Counted from the stretch's first letter, positions 1 through 10,127 are shown. The stretch is DNA of 64,000 nucleotides from Brevibacterium spongiae (GCF_026168515.1 NZ_CP093443.1:3906001-3970000), one strand, 5' to 3'. Numbers and translations are program-made. Notes: a model not told the origin generated them from the letters alone.

Positions 1-1061
1 TCGAGGCGACGTTTCGAGGTCCGCCGCGGGGTGCCCAGAATCCGACCCTGCAGCTCGGCCTCGCTCGGCTGCCGGGGCGGAAGGTATCCGGGGGCCTGAC
101 GAGAATCGGCCTGCTGCATCGGCTGCACCGGATGCGATCCGGCGGCGACCCGATCCATGTGCTCCGACATCTGCGGAACGGTCACCGGAGCGGCATCGGC
201 AAGGACCGGCAGGACCATGCGCACCGAGGTGCCCACGCCTTCCTGACTGAACAGCTGCACCGAACCGCCATGGCGGGTGACGATCGCGCGGACGAGAGAC
301 AGTCCCATTCCGGAGCCGGCGACCGCCCGGACCCGGGAGCCGCGCGAGAGCTCGTCCCAGACGTTCTCCTGTTCGGCCAGCGGAATTCCGCTGCCGGTGT
401 CGGCGACCTCGACGACGACCCAGCGGTGACCGTCGATGATCTGCTCATTGGCGCGCAGTTCGACGACCTCGGCCTGCGAGGAGTATTTGAGTGCGTTGCC
501 GAGCAGGTTGAGGATCGCGGTGAGCAGCAGATCCTCTTCACCGGCGACATCGGGCAGCCGCCAGGGTGCCCGGGCCACGGTGGCCACGATCATCCGGTCC
601 TCGGCGCCGGGAGCGGTGGACGCATCCTCGACGGCCTGGTGGATGAGCGCATCGAGGTCGACCCGAGCGTATTCGATGATGCGCGTTTCGACATCGGCGA
701 GTTTGCGCAGATCAGCGAGCAGCCGGGCGACCCGGCGGGAGGACACGTCGACCTGCTTCGCGGCAGGTTCGACCTCGGTCAGCGTCCCGCCGTCGCGGAC
801 GACCTCACGAATGCTCGCCGCCGAGGTGCGCAGCGCCGTGAGCGGATTCTTCAGCTCATGGTCCAGGCGGATGAGCATGCGGTTGCGCTTCGTCATCGAG
901 TCCTCGGCTGTGGCCGCCTCGATGGATTCGCGCAGCTGTGCTTCGCGCTTCTTCAGGTACCGCCATCCGAACCAGGCGCCGACAGCGAGCCCGCCGAGCA
1001 CGAGGACGAGCAGGAGCAGGAACAGCCAGACCTGGATCTCGATGACGAGGAAGTTCGTCAT
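1..1061 (-). CDS. Sensor histidine kinase, partial (runs off left edge)
   Basis: Membrane-bound histidine kinase expected to phosphorylate the regulator encoded just upstream. The ATG at 1061 overlaps the regulator stop codon (ATGA). The reading frame stays open to base 1, so the C-terminus is missing; about 353 codons are present. One N-terminal membrane segment lies at about residues 9-31, with no large extracytoplasmic sensor domain. The phosphoacceptor box LDHELKNPLTALRTS has His68. The ATPase domain shows NLLGNALKYS (N box), DTGSGIP (G1) and GSGMGLSLV (G2). Residues after about 300 form a polar, Pro/Gln-rich tail of unknown length. The signal is unknown. Because this gene is the last of a run of overlapping genes that starts with mrpA, a role in sodium, pH or envelope sensing is an inference from position only. 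Confidence 0.9.
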   Translation of the reverse strand, partial: MTNFLVIEIQVWLFLLLLVLVLGGLAVGAWFGWRYLKKREAQLRESIEAATAEDSMTKRNRMLIRLDHELKNPLTALRTSAASIREVVRDGGTLTEVEPAAKQVDVSSRRVARLLADLRKLADVETRIIEYARVDLDALIHQAVEDASTAPGAEDRMIVATVARAPWRLPDVAGEEDLLLTAILNLLGNALKYSSQAEVVELRANEQIIDGHRWVVVEVADTGSGIPLAEQENVWDELSRGSRVRAVAGSGMGLSLVRAIVTRHGGSVQLFSQEGVGTSVRMVLPVLADAAPVTVPQMSEHMDRVAAGSHPVQPMQQADSRQAPGYLPPRQPSEAELQGRILGTPRRTSKRRL

Positions 1062-1810
1062 AGGGACCTCTGCCCGTCCTCACCGCGAACCTCGCCGACG
1101 AAGCGGTAGCCGCGCCCCTGCACGGTGGCGATCCATCGCGGTTCGGCGGCGTCCTCGCCGAGCACCCGCCTGAGCTCGGCGACTCGCGAGTCGACGGCGC
1201 GGGTGCCCACGGCCTCTTCGAATCCCCAGAGCACCTCGAGCAGTCGGGAGCGTTCGATGAGCTCCTCCTTATGCACCATGAGGTACTCGAGCAGGGTGAA
1301 GCCCTTCGGGGTGATGACGAGTTCCCGCTGGCCCAGCCAGGCTCGCCTGCCCACCCGGTCGACGCGCAGACCGAAGCTCGAGACGAGCACGGGCGCGGTG
1401 GCCAGGGGCGGACCGTCGTTGCGGGTCCGGCGCAGAACCGCGCGGATGCGGGCGACGAGTTCGTGCGGGTCGAAGGGTTTGTTGAGGTAATCGTCGGCGC
1501 CCTCTTCCAGAGCCATCGCGCGCTCGACGCCCTCACCGACCTGGGTCAGCAGCAGCACCGGCACCCAGTTCTCCTCCTGCCGCAGGCGGCGGAGCACCTG
1601 GCGGCCGTCGGCGCCGGGCATGAGCACGTCGAGGACGCACACATCGGGTTTGTGGCGGTGGATCTCGTCGAGGGCCAACAGGCCGTCGCTGGCGGGGAGC
1701 ACCCGAAATCCGGAACGCTCCAAGAAGGGGACGACGGCGCCGAGCACATCCGGCTCGTCATCGGCGACCAGGACGAGGGGCTGGGGTTCGGTGTGGTTAT
1801 CAGCCGTCAT
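1058..1810 (-). CDS. OmpR/PhoB-family response regulator, coupled to Mrp operon
   Basis: Two-domain transcriptional regulator of 250 residues. The receiver domain has the acidic pair ADDEP, phosphoacceptor Asp61 in VLDVLMPG and Lys111 in LNKPF. The C-terminal winged helix ends in the typical VQGRGYRFVGEV. The frame is open further upstream, but the start at ATG 1810 (MTADNHTEPQ) is preferred. Upstream codons lie inside mrpG, and the receiver fold begins about 12 residues after this ATG. The gene overlaps the end of mrpG by 11 bases and its stop overlaps the kinase start, so it is very probably co-translated with both. It likely regulates the mrp genes or their stress response (inference). Confidence 0.92.
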   Translation of the reverse strand: MTADNHTEPQPLVLVADDEPDVLGAVVPFLERSGFRVLPASDGLLALDEIHRHKPDVCVLDVLMPGADGRQVLRRLRQEENWVPVLLLTQVGEGVERAMALEEGADDYLNKPFDPHELVARIRAVLRRTRNDGPPLATAPVLVSSFGLRVDRVGRRAWLGQRELVITPKGFTLLEYLMVHKEELIERSRLLEVLWGFEEAVGTRAVDSRVAELRRVLGEDAAEPRWIATVQGRGYRFVGEVRGEDGQRSL

Positions 1811-2195
1811 GGTGCTCAGTTCCGGTTCCTCTCTGGCGTTCCCAGGCGACCTCCCGGGCCTCGGCACGGTCGACCGCCTCGGCGAGTTCGTCTCGGTACA
1901 GCATAGAACGACGCAGGTGTTTGGTGCGATAACCGGCACGTCCGACCATGTGGGTGGCGACGGGGATCGTCACGAGCTGGAAGGAGATGATGATCGCCAG
2001 CGTCGTCACCGTCGCCCACGTCGGGAACTGGATGGCGACCGCCACAGCCACGAGCATCAGCCCCAGCACCTGGGGTTTCGCACTCGCGTGCATGCGTGAG
2101 AGCAGATCCCCGAACCGCACGAGGCCCAGTGCCGCGGCCAGTGACAGCACGGCGCCGAGGAGGATGAGCACGGCAGAGATGAGATCAAGAACCAC
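1800..2195 (-). CDS. mrpG: Mrp antiporter subunit G
   Basis: Small membrane subunit (131 residues) of the multisubunit cation/proton antiporter. It shows the family pattern: a hydrophobic N-terminus starting VLDLISAVLILLGAVLS, then GLVRFGDLLSRMHASAKPQV, then two further membrane segments. The start is GTG at 2195, which overlaps the mrpF stop by 11 bases. The open frame extends further upstream, but that part is low-complexity Arg/Pro sequence antisense in character to mrpF coding and is not credible protein. The gene is followed by an overlapping response regulator, which is not a usual member of mrp operons. Confidence 0.9.
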   Translation of the reverse strand: MVLDLISAVLILLGAVLSLAAALGLVRFGDLLSRMHASAKPQVLGLMLVAVAVAIQFPTWATVTTLAIIISFQLVTIPVATHMVGRAGYRTKHLRRSMLYRDELAEAVDRAEAREVAWERQRGTGTEHHDG

Positions 2196-2838
2196 GGTTG
2201 TTCCCCTCTCCTTCGCCGGAGGACATGTGCTCGGCATCATCGGGTCCGGCGTCAGGGCCGGTGCCCTCGCCCTCTCCGCCGGCATCGGCATGGGAATCGT
2301 AGGACGAATCCGCGATCTCGGTGACCTCATCGACCTCGCCGCTGGGACGAACCGTCTGTGCCGGTTCCGCTCCGGACTCAGCACGCGGCTGGGTGCGGCC
2401 GGCCGCCTCGGTGGAATCGTCGGCCGCCTCAGCCGAATCACTAGTGGCCGTCTCGGCGGGATCACTCGTGGCCCTCTCGGCGGAATCGGCCGCCGTTTCA
2501 CGGGGCATATGCCAGTCCGAGCTCGAGAAGTCCGACAGCGCCCCCGCCTCGGCGCCGGGTGTCATCGAATCGGATTTCGACACGTACCGGGACACGCTCA
2601 CGGACCCGACGAAGCCGAGCATCGCGAGCACGATGAGCACGGGCAGCAGATCCGTGCGGTCGGACAGGGCCATGTACCCGCCCAGGCCGCACATGATCGC
2701 TGCGAGCACGACATCGGTGCCGATCATGCGGTCGAGGATCGAGGGTCCGCGGACGATGCGGTAGAGCGCGAGGATCACCGAGGCGGCCAGCAGCACCGCA
2801 CCGCTGATGACGATGACGTCGAGGACGATCTGACTCAT
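2185..2838 (-). CDS. mrpF: Mrp antiporter subunit F with long acidic tail
   Basis: The first about 90 residues are a normal MrpF: three membrane segments with LYRIVRGPSILDRMIGTDVV between the first two. The family is usually about 90 residues long. This protein has 217, the extra part being a hydrophilic tail rich in Ala, Ser, Glu and Asp with repeated DPAET/DSAEA-like units. The tail carries no recognisable fold and should be cytoplasmic or peripheral. The ATG at 2838 overlaps the mrpE stop (ATGA). The mrpC product of the same operon has a similar acidic tail, so the two may form a negatively charged surface on the complex (inference). Confidence 0.93.
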   Translation of the reverse strand: MSQIVLDVIVISGAVLLAASVILALYRIVRGPSILDRMIGTDVVLAAIMCGLGGYMALSDRTDLLPVLIVLAMLGFVGSVSVSRYVSKSDSMTPGAEAGALSDFSSSDWHMPRETAADSAERATSDPAETATSDSAEAADDSTEAAGRTQPRAESGAEPAQTVRPSGEVDEVTEIADSSYDSHADAGGEGEGTGPDAGPDDAEHMSSGEGEGNNRGS

Positions 2839-3515
2839 GCGCCTCCTCCCTCGGCCTCACCGAGCGGATCGGGACGGGCGCGCAGAGCGGCCAGGTCACG
2901 GGCCGAACCGAGCGTGCGGATGAGCAGCTCCTCGATGTGATAGACCTGCGCCTTGGCCTTGTGCAGCTTCTCCTCCGAATCGCAGTCGAGGAAATGGAGG
3001 TAGAGGATGCCCATCGCCCGGTCGCTGTCGATGATGATCGACCCGGGGATGAGGCTGGCGGTGTCGGCGATGAGGGTGAGCACGAGGTCCGAGCTCGTGC
3101 GCAGATCGCAGGCGATGACCGAACCGGCGCCGACGGCGCGGCGGCGGAAGGCGTACCAGGCGACCTCGATCGAGGCGTAGAGGACCGAGTAGAGGAACCA
3201 CAGCCCGAAGACGGTGGCGTGCCAGATGTTGAATCGGCCCGAGAGCACGACGGGAGGGAGGTAGAACACGCGGGTCACGACGAAGGCGAGGATGATTCCC
3301 GTGACCACTGTGACCACGGTGATCGAGTCCCACAGCATCAGCCACAGCAGCACCAGCGAGATGACCAACACGAACTGCTGGATGATTCCGCGGCCCCGAC
3401 TCATCCGCGGCCGGCTCGTCCCCGGCCCCCGGTTGACGCCCTGTGCCCGGTTCGGGTTCTGCGCTCGGTTCGGGTTCTGTGCACGGTCGGCACCCTGCGC
3501 TCGGTTCGGGCTCAT
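2835..3515 (-). CDS. mrpE: Mrp antiporter subunit E with N-terminal Asn-Arg repeat
   Basis: MrpE subunit of the antiporter, 226 residues. After a polar N-terminus come membrane segments (IIQQFVLVISLVLLWLMLW and a second pair) and the conserved soluble C-terminal part with TADTASLIPGS-like sequence and a conserved Leu-His-Phe-Leu-Asp stretch. The first about 35 residues are an unusual short tandem repeat of the type NRAQ(G/N)P, also visible as repeated DNA at 3430-3500. The start ATG at 3515 overlaps the mrpD stop. An internal ATG (MSRGRGIIQQ) would remove the repeat, so the true N-terminus is not certain. Confidence 0.92.
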   Translation of the reverse strand: MSPNRAQGADRAQNPNRAQNPNRAQGVNRGPGTSRPRMSRGRGIIQQFVLVISLVLLWLMLWDSITVVTVVTGIILAFVVTRVFYLPPVVLSGRFNIWHATVFGLWFLYSVLYASIEVAWYAFRRRAVGAGSVIACDLRTSSDLVLTLIADTASLIPGSIIIDSDRAMGILYLHFLDCDSEEKLHKAKAQVYHIEELLIRTLGSARDLAALRARPDPLGEAEGGGA

Positions 3516-5095
3516 CCGTGGTCACCTCCGAGCACATTCGAGACGTAGTCGATCGGGGTCTGCAGATTCTCGGCGGCCCGGTTCGACATGTCCCACAGGG
3601 GTTCGGCCGCGACCGTGAGGACGATGGAGGCGATGACGACCACCGAGGTGGCCACCACCATAGCAGGGGGCACTCCGATCTGGGACTTCCACTTCTTCCC
3701 CGCCAGAATCGTCTTCTTCCGGTCCGAGAACTCCTCGACGAGGTCCTCATTGGGCTCTTCGACATCGGCCGGGTCGCGCCAGAAGGCGAGGTTGAAGGTA
3801 CGGCCGATGACGTAGAGCGTGAGCAGACTCGTCACGGTGCCGGCGACGATGAGCACTGTCGGCAGCCACGCATGATCGTCGAAGCCGGCGAGGAACAGCG
3901 CGACCTTGCCGATGAACCCGGAGAACGGCGGAATGCCTGAGAGGTTGAGTGCCGGGATGAAGAAGAAGATCGTGAGCACCGGCGAGAGCACCATGAGACC
4001 GCCCAGCGAGCGCGTCGAGGTGGACCCGCCCCGCATTTCCACCAGACCGATCGCCAGGAACAGCGCGGTCTGGACGATGATGTGGTGCACCGTGTAGTAG
4101 ATCGCCGCGGACAAGCCGACACTCGTGCCCAAGGCGACGCCGAAGAGCATATAGCCGATATGGGAGACGAGGGTGAAGGACACGATCCTTTTGATCTCCG
4201 ACTGCGCGATGGCACCGAGGATGCCCACCAACATCGTCAGACCCGCCGCGATGAGCAGCGGCACCCGCAGCGAGGACTCGGCGAACAGCAGCGTCTCCGT
4301 GCGGATGATCGCGTAGATGCCGACCTTTGTGAGCAGTCCCGCGAAGACCGCCGTGACCGGGGCCGGCGCGGTCGGGTACGAGTCGGGCAGCCAGAACGAG
4401 AGTGGGAAGATCGCGGCCTTGATGCCGAAGCCGAGCAGCAGCATGACGTGGAGGATCATCTGCACGTCGGACGGCAGGGCGGAGATCCGGTCCGAGAGCT
4501 GCGCCATGTTCACGGTTCCGCAGGCCGCGTAGATGATGCCGATGGCGGCGAGGAAGATCACCGAGGAGACGAGCGAGATGATCACATAGGTGACTCCGGC
4601 CCGGATGCGTTCGGCGGTGGCGCCGAGGGTGAGCAGCACATACGAGGCGACGAGGAACATCTCGAAGCCGACGTAGAGGTTGAACAGGTCCCCGGCGAGG
4701 AACGAGTTCGCGATGCCTGCGCACAGCACCAGGTAGCTGGGGTTGAACACGGAGATCGGAGTCTCGTTCGAATCGTCGTTGGCGTCCTGGCTCAGGGCGT
4801 AGACGAGCACGCACAGGGTCACCAGCGAGGACACGATGAGCATGATCGCCGAGAGCCTGTCCGCCACGAGCACGATGCCCGCCGGCGGCTGCCAGCCTCC
4901 GATCGCCACGACCTGCGGGCCGTGGCTGTCGACTCCGAAGAGGATGATCGTGGCGATGACCATGACGGCGAGCAGGATCGCGATCGACACGGCGTTCTGC
5001 GCACGCGTGTGCTTCGAGAGGATGAGGGTGATTCCGGCGCCGAGGAGCGGCAGCAGCACCGGGAGCGGGATGAGGACGGGGAGGAGATCGATCAT
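3512..5095 (-). CDS. mrpD: Mrp antiporter subunit D (complex I-like proton channel)
   Basis: A 527-residue polytopic membrane protein homologous to NuoM/NuoN-type subunits of NADH dehydrogenase. Visible family features include the run AGDLFNLYVGFEMFLVASY with its conserved Glu, LLLGFGIKAAIFPLSFWLP with its conserved Lys, and APAPVTAVFAGLLTKVGIYA. It forms one of the ion-translocating channels of the Mrp complex. The C-terminal about 100 residues are hydrophilic, then end in a last membrane helix. The ATG at 5095 overlaps the mrpC stop by four bases. Confidence 0.96.
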   Translation of the reverse strand: MIDLLPVLIPLPVLLPLLGAGITLILSKHTRAQNAVSIAILLAVMVIATIILFGVDSHGPQVVAIGGWQPPAGIVLVADRLSAIMLIVSSLVTLCVLVYALSQDANDDSNETPISVFNPSYLVLCAGIANSFLAGDLFNLYVGFEMFLVASYVLLTLGATAERIRAGVTYVIISLVSSVIFLAAIGIIYAACGTVNMAQLSDRISALPSDVQMILHVMLLLGFGIKAAIFPLSFWLPDSYPTAPAPVTAVFAGLLTKVGIYAIIRTETLLFAESSLRVPLLIAAGLTMLVGILGAIAQSEIKRIVSFTLVSHIGYMLFGVALGTSVGLSAAIYYTVHHIIVQTALFLAIGLVEMRGGSTSTRSLGGLMVLSPVLTIFFFIPALNLSGIPPFSGFIGKVALFLAGFDDHAWLPTVLIVAGTVTSLLTLYVIGRTFNLAFWRDPADVEEPNEDLVEEFSDRKKTILAGKKWKSQIGVPPAMVVATSVVVIASIVLTVAAEPLWDMSNRAAENLQTPIDYVSNVLGGDHG

Positions 5096-5742
5096 GAACG
5101 GTCCTCCTTCCCGGGTTCGTCACCCTGTTTGTCGTCTTGGGCCGCTTCTGCTGCCTCGGACTCAGAGGCACTGTGCGCTTCCGTATGGGACTCCACCGCC
5201 GCCTCGGCGATGGCATCGGCCTCTGCCGAGGAGGACGCGTCGTCGATGTCGTCGGCGATGTCCTCCCGCTGGGCGGGCGTGCCGTCGTCGTCGAGGTCGA
5301 CGGCCCCGATGATCGGGGACTCGGCCTCATCACCGAACTCGGTGTCGTCGTAATCCGTGCTCGCCTCGGCCTCGGAGTCGATGACCCGCGTGATCGCGAC
5401 CTGAAGGTCGGTGTCGTCGTCCTGCAGAGAATCGGCGCGCATAAGCCTCCACGACCGGTAGATCATCGCCAGCAGAAAGGCCGTCACGGCGAAGGTGATG
5501 ACGATGGCCGTGAGGATGAGCGCCTGCGGCAGCGGATCCGACATCCCTGCAGTCGACAGGTTCTTCCCGTCAGTGAGCGGCGGCGATCCGCGGCCTGCGG
5601 TGAGGATGATGAGCAGGTTCGCGCCGTTGCCCAACAGGATGAAGCCGAGCAGGACGCGCGTGAGCGACCTCTCGAGCATGAGGTAGATGCCGGCGGCGAA
5701 GAGGACTCCCATGGCCAGGACCATGACGAAGGGCAAGCTCAC
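5092..5742 (-). CDS. mrpC: Mrp antiporter subunit C with long acidic tail
   Basis: The N-terminal about 115 residues match MrpC/NuoK: three membrane helices with [21 protein letters not shown] and [20 protein letters not shown]. The usual family length is about 110-125 residues; this protein has 216. The extra part is an acidic tail rich in Asp, Glu, Ala and Ser (many DDD, EAE and SAEAD runs), similar in character to the tail on MrpF. The start is taken as GTG 5742, which overlaps the mrpA stop (GTGA); codons further upstream lie in mrpA and encode nothing like the family. Confidence 0.92.
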   Translation of the reverse strand: MSLPFVMVLAMGVLFAAGIYLMLERSLTRVLLGFILLGNGANLLIILTAGRGSPPLTDGKNLSTAGMSDPLPQALILTAIVITFAVTAFLLAMIYRSWRLMRADSLQDDDTDLQVAITRVIDSEAEASTDYDDTEFGDEAESPIIGAVDLDDDGTPAQREDIADDIDDASSSAEADAIAEAAVESHTEAHSASESEAAEAAQDDKQGDEPGKEDRS

Positions 5743-8700
5743 AGGCGGCCCCCTTCCGCACCGTTGTCGACGTCGAGTTCGTTGACGCGGTCCATGATCT
5801 CCGAGACCGCGCGGTGTTCGGCCGTCGCACCCATGCTGTCGGAGAAGTGGACGTTGTCGTGGATGCGGTTCGTGAGCATCGCTTCGTCGCGCTCCTGATG
5901 CAGGTCGACCTCGGCGCCGAGGGAGCGGAGGATGTCGAGCATGAGGCCGATGACGATGAGGTAGACGCCGATGTCGAAGAGCGTCGAGGTGCCGAAGGAC
6001 AGATGACCCAGCAGCGGCAGGTCGCCTTCGAGGTAGACGGAGTCGAAGACCGTGTCGCCCCACACCCAGCCGCCGACGACGGTGAGAATGGCGGTGACCA
6101 GACCCGTGCCGAGCATTCCCGAAGGGGTGAAGGGGGCCGCCTCAGCGAGTTCGTACTTGCCGCCGGCGAGGTAGCGCACGACGAGAGCGAGTCCGGCGAC
6201 GAGGCCGCCGGCGAAACCGCCGCCGGGCTCGTTGTGGCCGGCGAAGAGCAGGTAGACGGAGAAGACGATGACTGCATGGAAGATCAGGCGCGCGGTGACC
6301 TCGAGGATGATGGAGCGGTTGCGCGGGGCCAGGGTGCGACCGGCGATGAGCCAGGACACGCGCTTCTGGGACAGGTCCTCCCGCTCCGGGTTGTGGAGGT
6401 CGACGACGTCCTCGGACACTGGATGGAAGCGGACCCGGCCGGCCGCCTCGGTGCCGTCCTTCTTCCGTTCGAAGCGGTGCAGGTGGCCTTCGCGTCCGCG
6501 GACGAAGATGAGTCCGGCGACGCCGGTTCCTGCGGCCACGAGCACGGAGATCTCACCCATGGTGTCCCAGGCGCGGATGTCGACGAGCGTGACGTTGACG
6601 ATGTTCTGGCCGTACCCGAGTTCGTAGGCCAGCTGCCCGAAGTCCGTCGAGACCGGATCGGCAACGCGCACTCCGGCGGCGATGAGGACGACGAGCATCA
6701 CGGTCAACCCCACGGCGCCGCCGATGATCGCCCGCCAGGCTGGGGTGAGACGGCCGGTGGATTCGCCTATGCGGGCCGGCAGGCGGCGGAGGACGAGGAC
6801 GAAGACGACGATCGTGATGGTTTCGACGAGCACCTGGGTCAGCGCCAGGTCGGGGGCGCCGACGAAGGCGAAGTAAGCGACCATCGCGTAACCGGAGATG
6901 CCGGTGACGACGACTGCGGTGAAGCGCTTCTTCGCTCGTGTGGCACTGATCGCGACGACGATGAGGACGGTCGCGACGATGAAGTCCAGCGGAGTGTCGG
7001 AAAGCCGGAATTCGATGTTCCAGGTGTCGTTGACGATCACGGCGAGGCCGATTCCGGCAACCAAGACGAAGTAGACCACACCCTGGTAGAACGGCAGCGA
7101 ACCGCGCTGAGTACGGGCGGTGACCCACAGTGCCAGGGCCTCCATCCAGCCGATGAGCCTGCGGTAGAGCTCGTGGAAGTCGATGCCCGACGGCAGCGTC
7201 GACTGCACGCTTGCGAAGGGACGGCGGAGGAAGAAGATGGCCAGTCCGGCGGCGAGCGTCACTGCGGTGAAGGCGAGTGCCGGCCCGAAACCGTGCCACA
7301 GCGCCAAGTGGTAGTGCCCGTCTCCGGCGGCCACGGCCGGCAGGTCTGCCGTCCAAGCGGAGAAATAGCCGTCGAGGAGCCCGGCGCCGGGGCCGAGAGC
7401 CAGGGTGAGCGCGGTGAGGATGAGCGGGGAGACGACGAGGCCGAGCTTCTCGTCGCGGCGGGCGATGTCGTCGACGCCGGGCTTCGATGAGAACGCTCCC
7501 CAAACGAACCGGGCCGAGTAGGCGACGGTGAGAATCGATCCGATCATGATGCCGATGAAGCCGATGATCGAGGCCTTGTCCGGGGAGGACAGGAGGGTCG
7601 AGTAGGCGGCTTCCTTCGCGGCGAAGCCGAGCATCGGAGGCAGTCCCGCCATCGAGGCGGCCGCGATCGTCGCGCACACGGCGACGACGGGGAATGCCTT
7701 CCAGCCGCCGGAGAGCTTCGTCAGATCACGAGTGCCGGCACGGTGGTCGATGATGCCAACGCACAGGAACAGGCAGGACTTAAAGAGGGCATGGGCGATG
7801 AGCAGCCCGAGTGCCGCCTTCGTGATGTCCGGGGTGCCGAAGGAGGCCATGGTGGTGAGGAATCCAAGCTGGGAGACCGTGCCGAAGGCCAGCAGCAGTT
7901 TGAGGTCGGTCTGCTTCAGCGCCTGCCAGCCGCCGATGAACATCGTCAGCAGGCCCAGAGTGAGCAGCACCTCGGTCCAGCCGGGGATGTTGTTGTAGCC
8001 GGGAGCCAGGCGCAGGACGAGGTAGATGCCGGCCTTGACCATGGCTGCGGCGTGCAGGTACGCGCTGACCGGGGTGGGTGCGGCCATGGCGCCGGGCAGC
8101 CAGAAGTGGAAGGGCAGGAGCGCGGATTTCGAGATCGCACCGATGAGGATGAGGATGATCGCGGAGACGATGACCGGCCCGGTGTCCATACCCTGCTGTG
8201 CCCGGTCGATGAGCGTCGAGATCTGCCCTGTGCCGGTGGCGGTGATGAGCAGGATCATGCCCACGAGCATGGCGAGTCCGCCGGCGGTGGTGACGATGAG
8301 TGCCTGCAGGGCCGCCTGTCGGGAGCGGCGCCTGGACTGGCTGTGTCCGATGAGCAGGTAGGAGAAGACGGTGGTGCCTTCCCAGAACAGGTAGAGCATG
8401 AGCAGCTCGTCGGCGACGACGAGTCCGTACATCATTCCGGCGAAGGCCATGAAGATGCCGGCGAACCGGGCCAGGCCGGGCTCGTCGGGCGGGAAGTAGC
8501 GGGCGCAGTAGATGAAGACGAGGGCGCCGACTCCGGTGACGAGCAGAGTCATGATCCATGAGAGCACGTCGAGGCGGAAGACGCCTTCGAGTCCGAGCTC
8601 GGGAATCCAGTCCAGGTTCTCGACGATCGGTCGGCCCGCCGGGCCGAAGATCTTCTGCAGCTTCGACAGGCTCAGCAGCAGTCCGGCGAAGGGAACGAGG

Positions 8701-8792
8701 GCGAGGAAGAAGAAGGCGTTGCGGCCGAAGAGGCGAACCAAGGGGTAGGCGATGACAGACGCGCCGAAGAAGGCACCTGTCATGGCTATCAC
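5739..8792 (-). CDS. mrpA: Mrp antiporter subunit A (MrpA-MrpB fusion)
   Basis: Large subunit of 1017 residues and first gene of the operon. The N-terminal half is a NuoL-like channel ([46 protein letters not shown]). Next comes a hydrophobic domain with [19 protein letters not shown]. The C-terminal about 200 residues correspond to MrpB ([20 protein letters not shown]), so A and B are fused. The start is GTG at 8792, which has GGAGGT eight bases upstream; the ATG at 8783 is too far from it. Together with C-G this is a full antiporter gene set exporting Na+ (or other monovalent cations) in exchange for protons. Confidence 0.95.
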   Translation of the reverse strand: MIAMTGAFFGASVIAYPLVRLFGRNAFFFLALVPFAGLLLSLSKLQKIFGPAGRPIVENLDWIPELGLEGVFRLDVLSWIMTLLVTGVGALVFIYCARYFPPDEPGLARFAGIFMAFAGMMYGLVVADELLMLYLFWEGTTVFSYLLIGHSQSRRRSRQAALQALIVTTAGGLAMLVGMILLITATGTGQISTLIDRAQQGMDTGPVIVSAIILILIGAISKSALLPFHFWLPGAMAAPTPVSAYLHAAAMVKAGIYLVLRLAPGYNNIPGWTEVLLTLGLLTMFIGGWQALKQTDLKLLLAFGTVSQLGFLTTMASFGTPDITKAALGLLIAHALFKSCLFLCVGIIDHRAGTRDLTKLSGGWKAFPVVAVCATIAAASMAGLPPMLGFAAKEAAYSTLLSSPDKASIIGFIGIMIGSILTVAYSARFVWGAFSSKPGVDDIARRDEKLGLVVSPLILTALTLALGPGAGLLDGYFSAWTADLPAVAAGDGHYHLALWHGFGPALAFTAVTLAAGLAIFFLRRPFASVQSTLPSGIDFHELYRRLIGWMEALALWVTARTQRGSLPFYQGVVYFVLVAGIGLAVIVNDTWNIEFRLSDTPLDFIVATVLIVVAISATRAKKRFTAVVVTGISGYAMVAYFAFVGAPDLALTQVLVETITIVVFVLVLRRLPARIGESTGRLTPAWRAIIGGAVGLTVMLVVLIAAGVRVADPVSTDFGQLAYELGYGQNIVNVTLVDIRAWDTMGEISVLVAAGTGVAGLIFVRGREGHLHRFERKKDGTEAAGRVRFHPVSEDVVDLHNPEREDLSQKRVSWLIAGRTLAPRNRSIILEVTARLIFHAVIVFSVYLLFAGHNEPGGGFAGGLVAGLALVVRYLAGGKYELAEAAPFTPSGMLGTGLVTAILTVVGGWVWGDTVFDSVYLEGDLPLLGHLSFGTSTLFDIGVYLIVIGLMLDILRSLGAEVDLHQERDEAMLTNRIHDNVHFSDSMGATAEHRAVSEIMDRVNELDVDNGAEGGRL

Positions 8793-8951
8793 CGGGCGCC
8801 ACCTCCGTCATATGCCTGTTTGCGGGAATTCCTCTAGGAGACATTTTTGCACGGGCAACGTCGGTTTCCACAATCACGGCACGTGCGCTGGAAGACGTCT
8901 TCGGCCGTCATCGCGGCGATCAGAGCGGTGGTCGGTAGGTGCTCGGTGAGC

Positions 8952-10127
8952 TCAGCCGCGCAGCTGTCGACTGGTCACGAGGAAGCCGTTCTCATCGACT
9001 CCCACACCATCGCTGCCGACGAGGATCTCCGCACCGATCGCATCGGTCAGCCGAGCCACCTCGGCGCGCATCCTCCGGAACCTGCGCCGCGGATTCGGCC
9101 GGTAGCGCTGGGACTCGGTGTCCATCCAATGGACGTGGTATTCGATCTGCGGGGAATCCGTGTGGGCAGCCACGATCGGCGGAAGCCACTCGGCCTCCAT
9201 GACGCGGATCTCCAGACTGCCGGCGGACTCATCGATGTCCCCGAGCGGAACGAGGAGGGCATAGCCGTCGAGGATGACAGGAGCCGAGGCGTCGAAGAGC
9301 GGGTCGTCGATGCTCGCCTGTGCCAGCACATCCTCGTCGGGGGTCGGCAGCGACTGCTGGAAGGCGTGCGGAGCGTGGCGGCGCACGAGCTCCAAGGCCA
9401 CCTGCGGTTCCAGCCAGTAGGGCGAATACAGGTAGAGGTCGACCTTCGCTTCGGGGTCGGGGATGATCACTCGCGTCGGCAGTCCCGGCTCATCGGCGAG
9501 GCGGACTCCCGTATGCAGGCGGGAGGCGATGGCGAGCATGAGGCTGAGGATCCGCTCCTCCTCGCGGTCGGGCATGCCGTCCGGGAAGGCCTCATTGAGT
9601 CCGTCGGCATCGGCGAACCAGTCCGGCGGCGGGGTCGGCTGGCGATCGCGGGGACAGTCGACGACGATCGCGTGGTGGGCCCAGTCGGGGACTTCGAGGG
9701 CGGCGGCATCGGCGGGGTCGAGGACGGTGCCGGAGCTCAGCCGCGAATGCCTGCTCAGCCGCATCTGTGCGTGTTCGTCGAGCGTCGGATTGAGGTCCGG
9801 CAGCTTGTTGTGGATGAGCGCGAGGGCGTCGGAGATTTCGACGGCATCGTCGAGGAGGAGCAGGTGGAATCCCCGCAGATCCGCCGAGGTGGGGGTGTCG
9901 ACCGGCGCGGAAGCGCGGTGTTCGCCGTACCCGGGTCGACCCGTCGAGGGCATTCCGGTCCGCCGCCGACTCGCAGCGGAAGCATCGGATGCGGGGCTTC
10001 GGTCCGCGGCGGGTGCTGGGCTTCGGTCCGCGTCGGGTGCGCCCTGGTAGCGCGCGGCGTCTGCGCGCTCGCGTTCGGCGCGTTCGGCGGCTTCGCGTTG
10101 CAGCCGCAGTTCGCGGCGGGTGATCAC
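8952..10127 (-). CDS. Conserved-looking protein of unknown function, coupled to dcd
   Basis: A 391-residue soluble protein that I do not recognise. Residues 1-80 are Arg/Ala/Glu-rich and probably coiled or disordered ([20 protein letters not shown]). The rest looks globular, with an [19 protein letters not shown] stretch, [14 protein letters not shown] and a C-terminus rich in aromatic and charged residues ([20 protein letters not shown]). No signal peptide or membrane helix is seen. The start is GTG 10127, overlapping the dcd stop (GTGA), so it is translationally coupled to dcd. A longer start at 10280 would lie inside dcd. No function can be assigned beyond co-expression with dCTP deaminase. 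Confidence 0.75.
   Translation of the reverse strand: MITRRELRLQREAAERAERERADAARYQGAPDADRSPAPAADRSPASDASAASRRRTGMPSTGRPGYGEHRASAPVDTPTSADLRGFHLLLLDDAVEISDALALIHNKLPDLNPTLDEHAQMRLSRHSRLSSGTVLDPADAAALEVPDWAHHAIVVDCPRDRQPTPPPDWFADADGLNEAFPDGMPDREEERILSLMLAIASRLHTGVRLADEPGLPTRVIIPDPEAKVDLYLYSPYWLEPQVALELVRRHAPHAFQQSLPTPDEDVLAQASIDDPLFDASAPVILDGYALLVPLGDIDESAGSLEIRVMEAEWLPPIVAAHTDSPQIEYHVHWMDTESQRYRPNPRRRFRRMRAEVARLTDAIGAEILVGSDGVGVDENGFLVTSRQLRG

Noticed and set aside
3747..5333. 528-codon minus-strand frame overlapping mrpD
   Set aside because: It is an Arg/Pro/His-rich shadow of the mrpD and mrpC genes in another frame; mrpD itself has clear family motifs.
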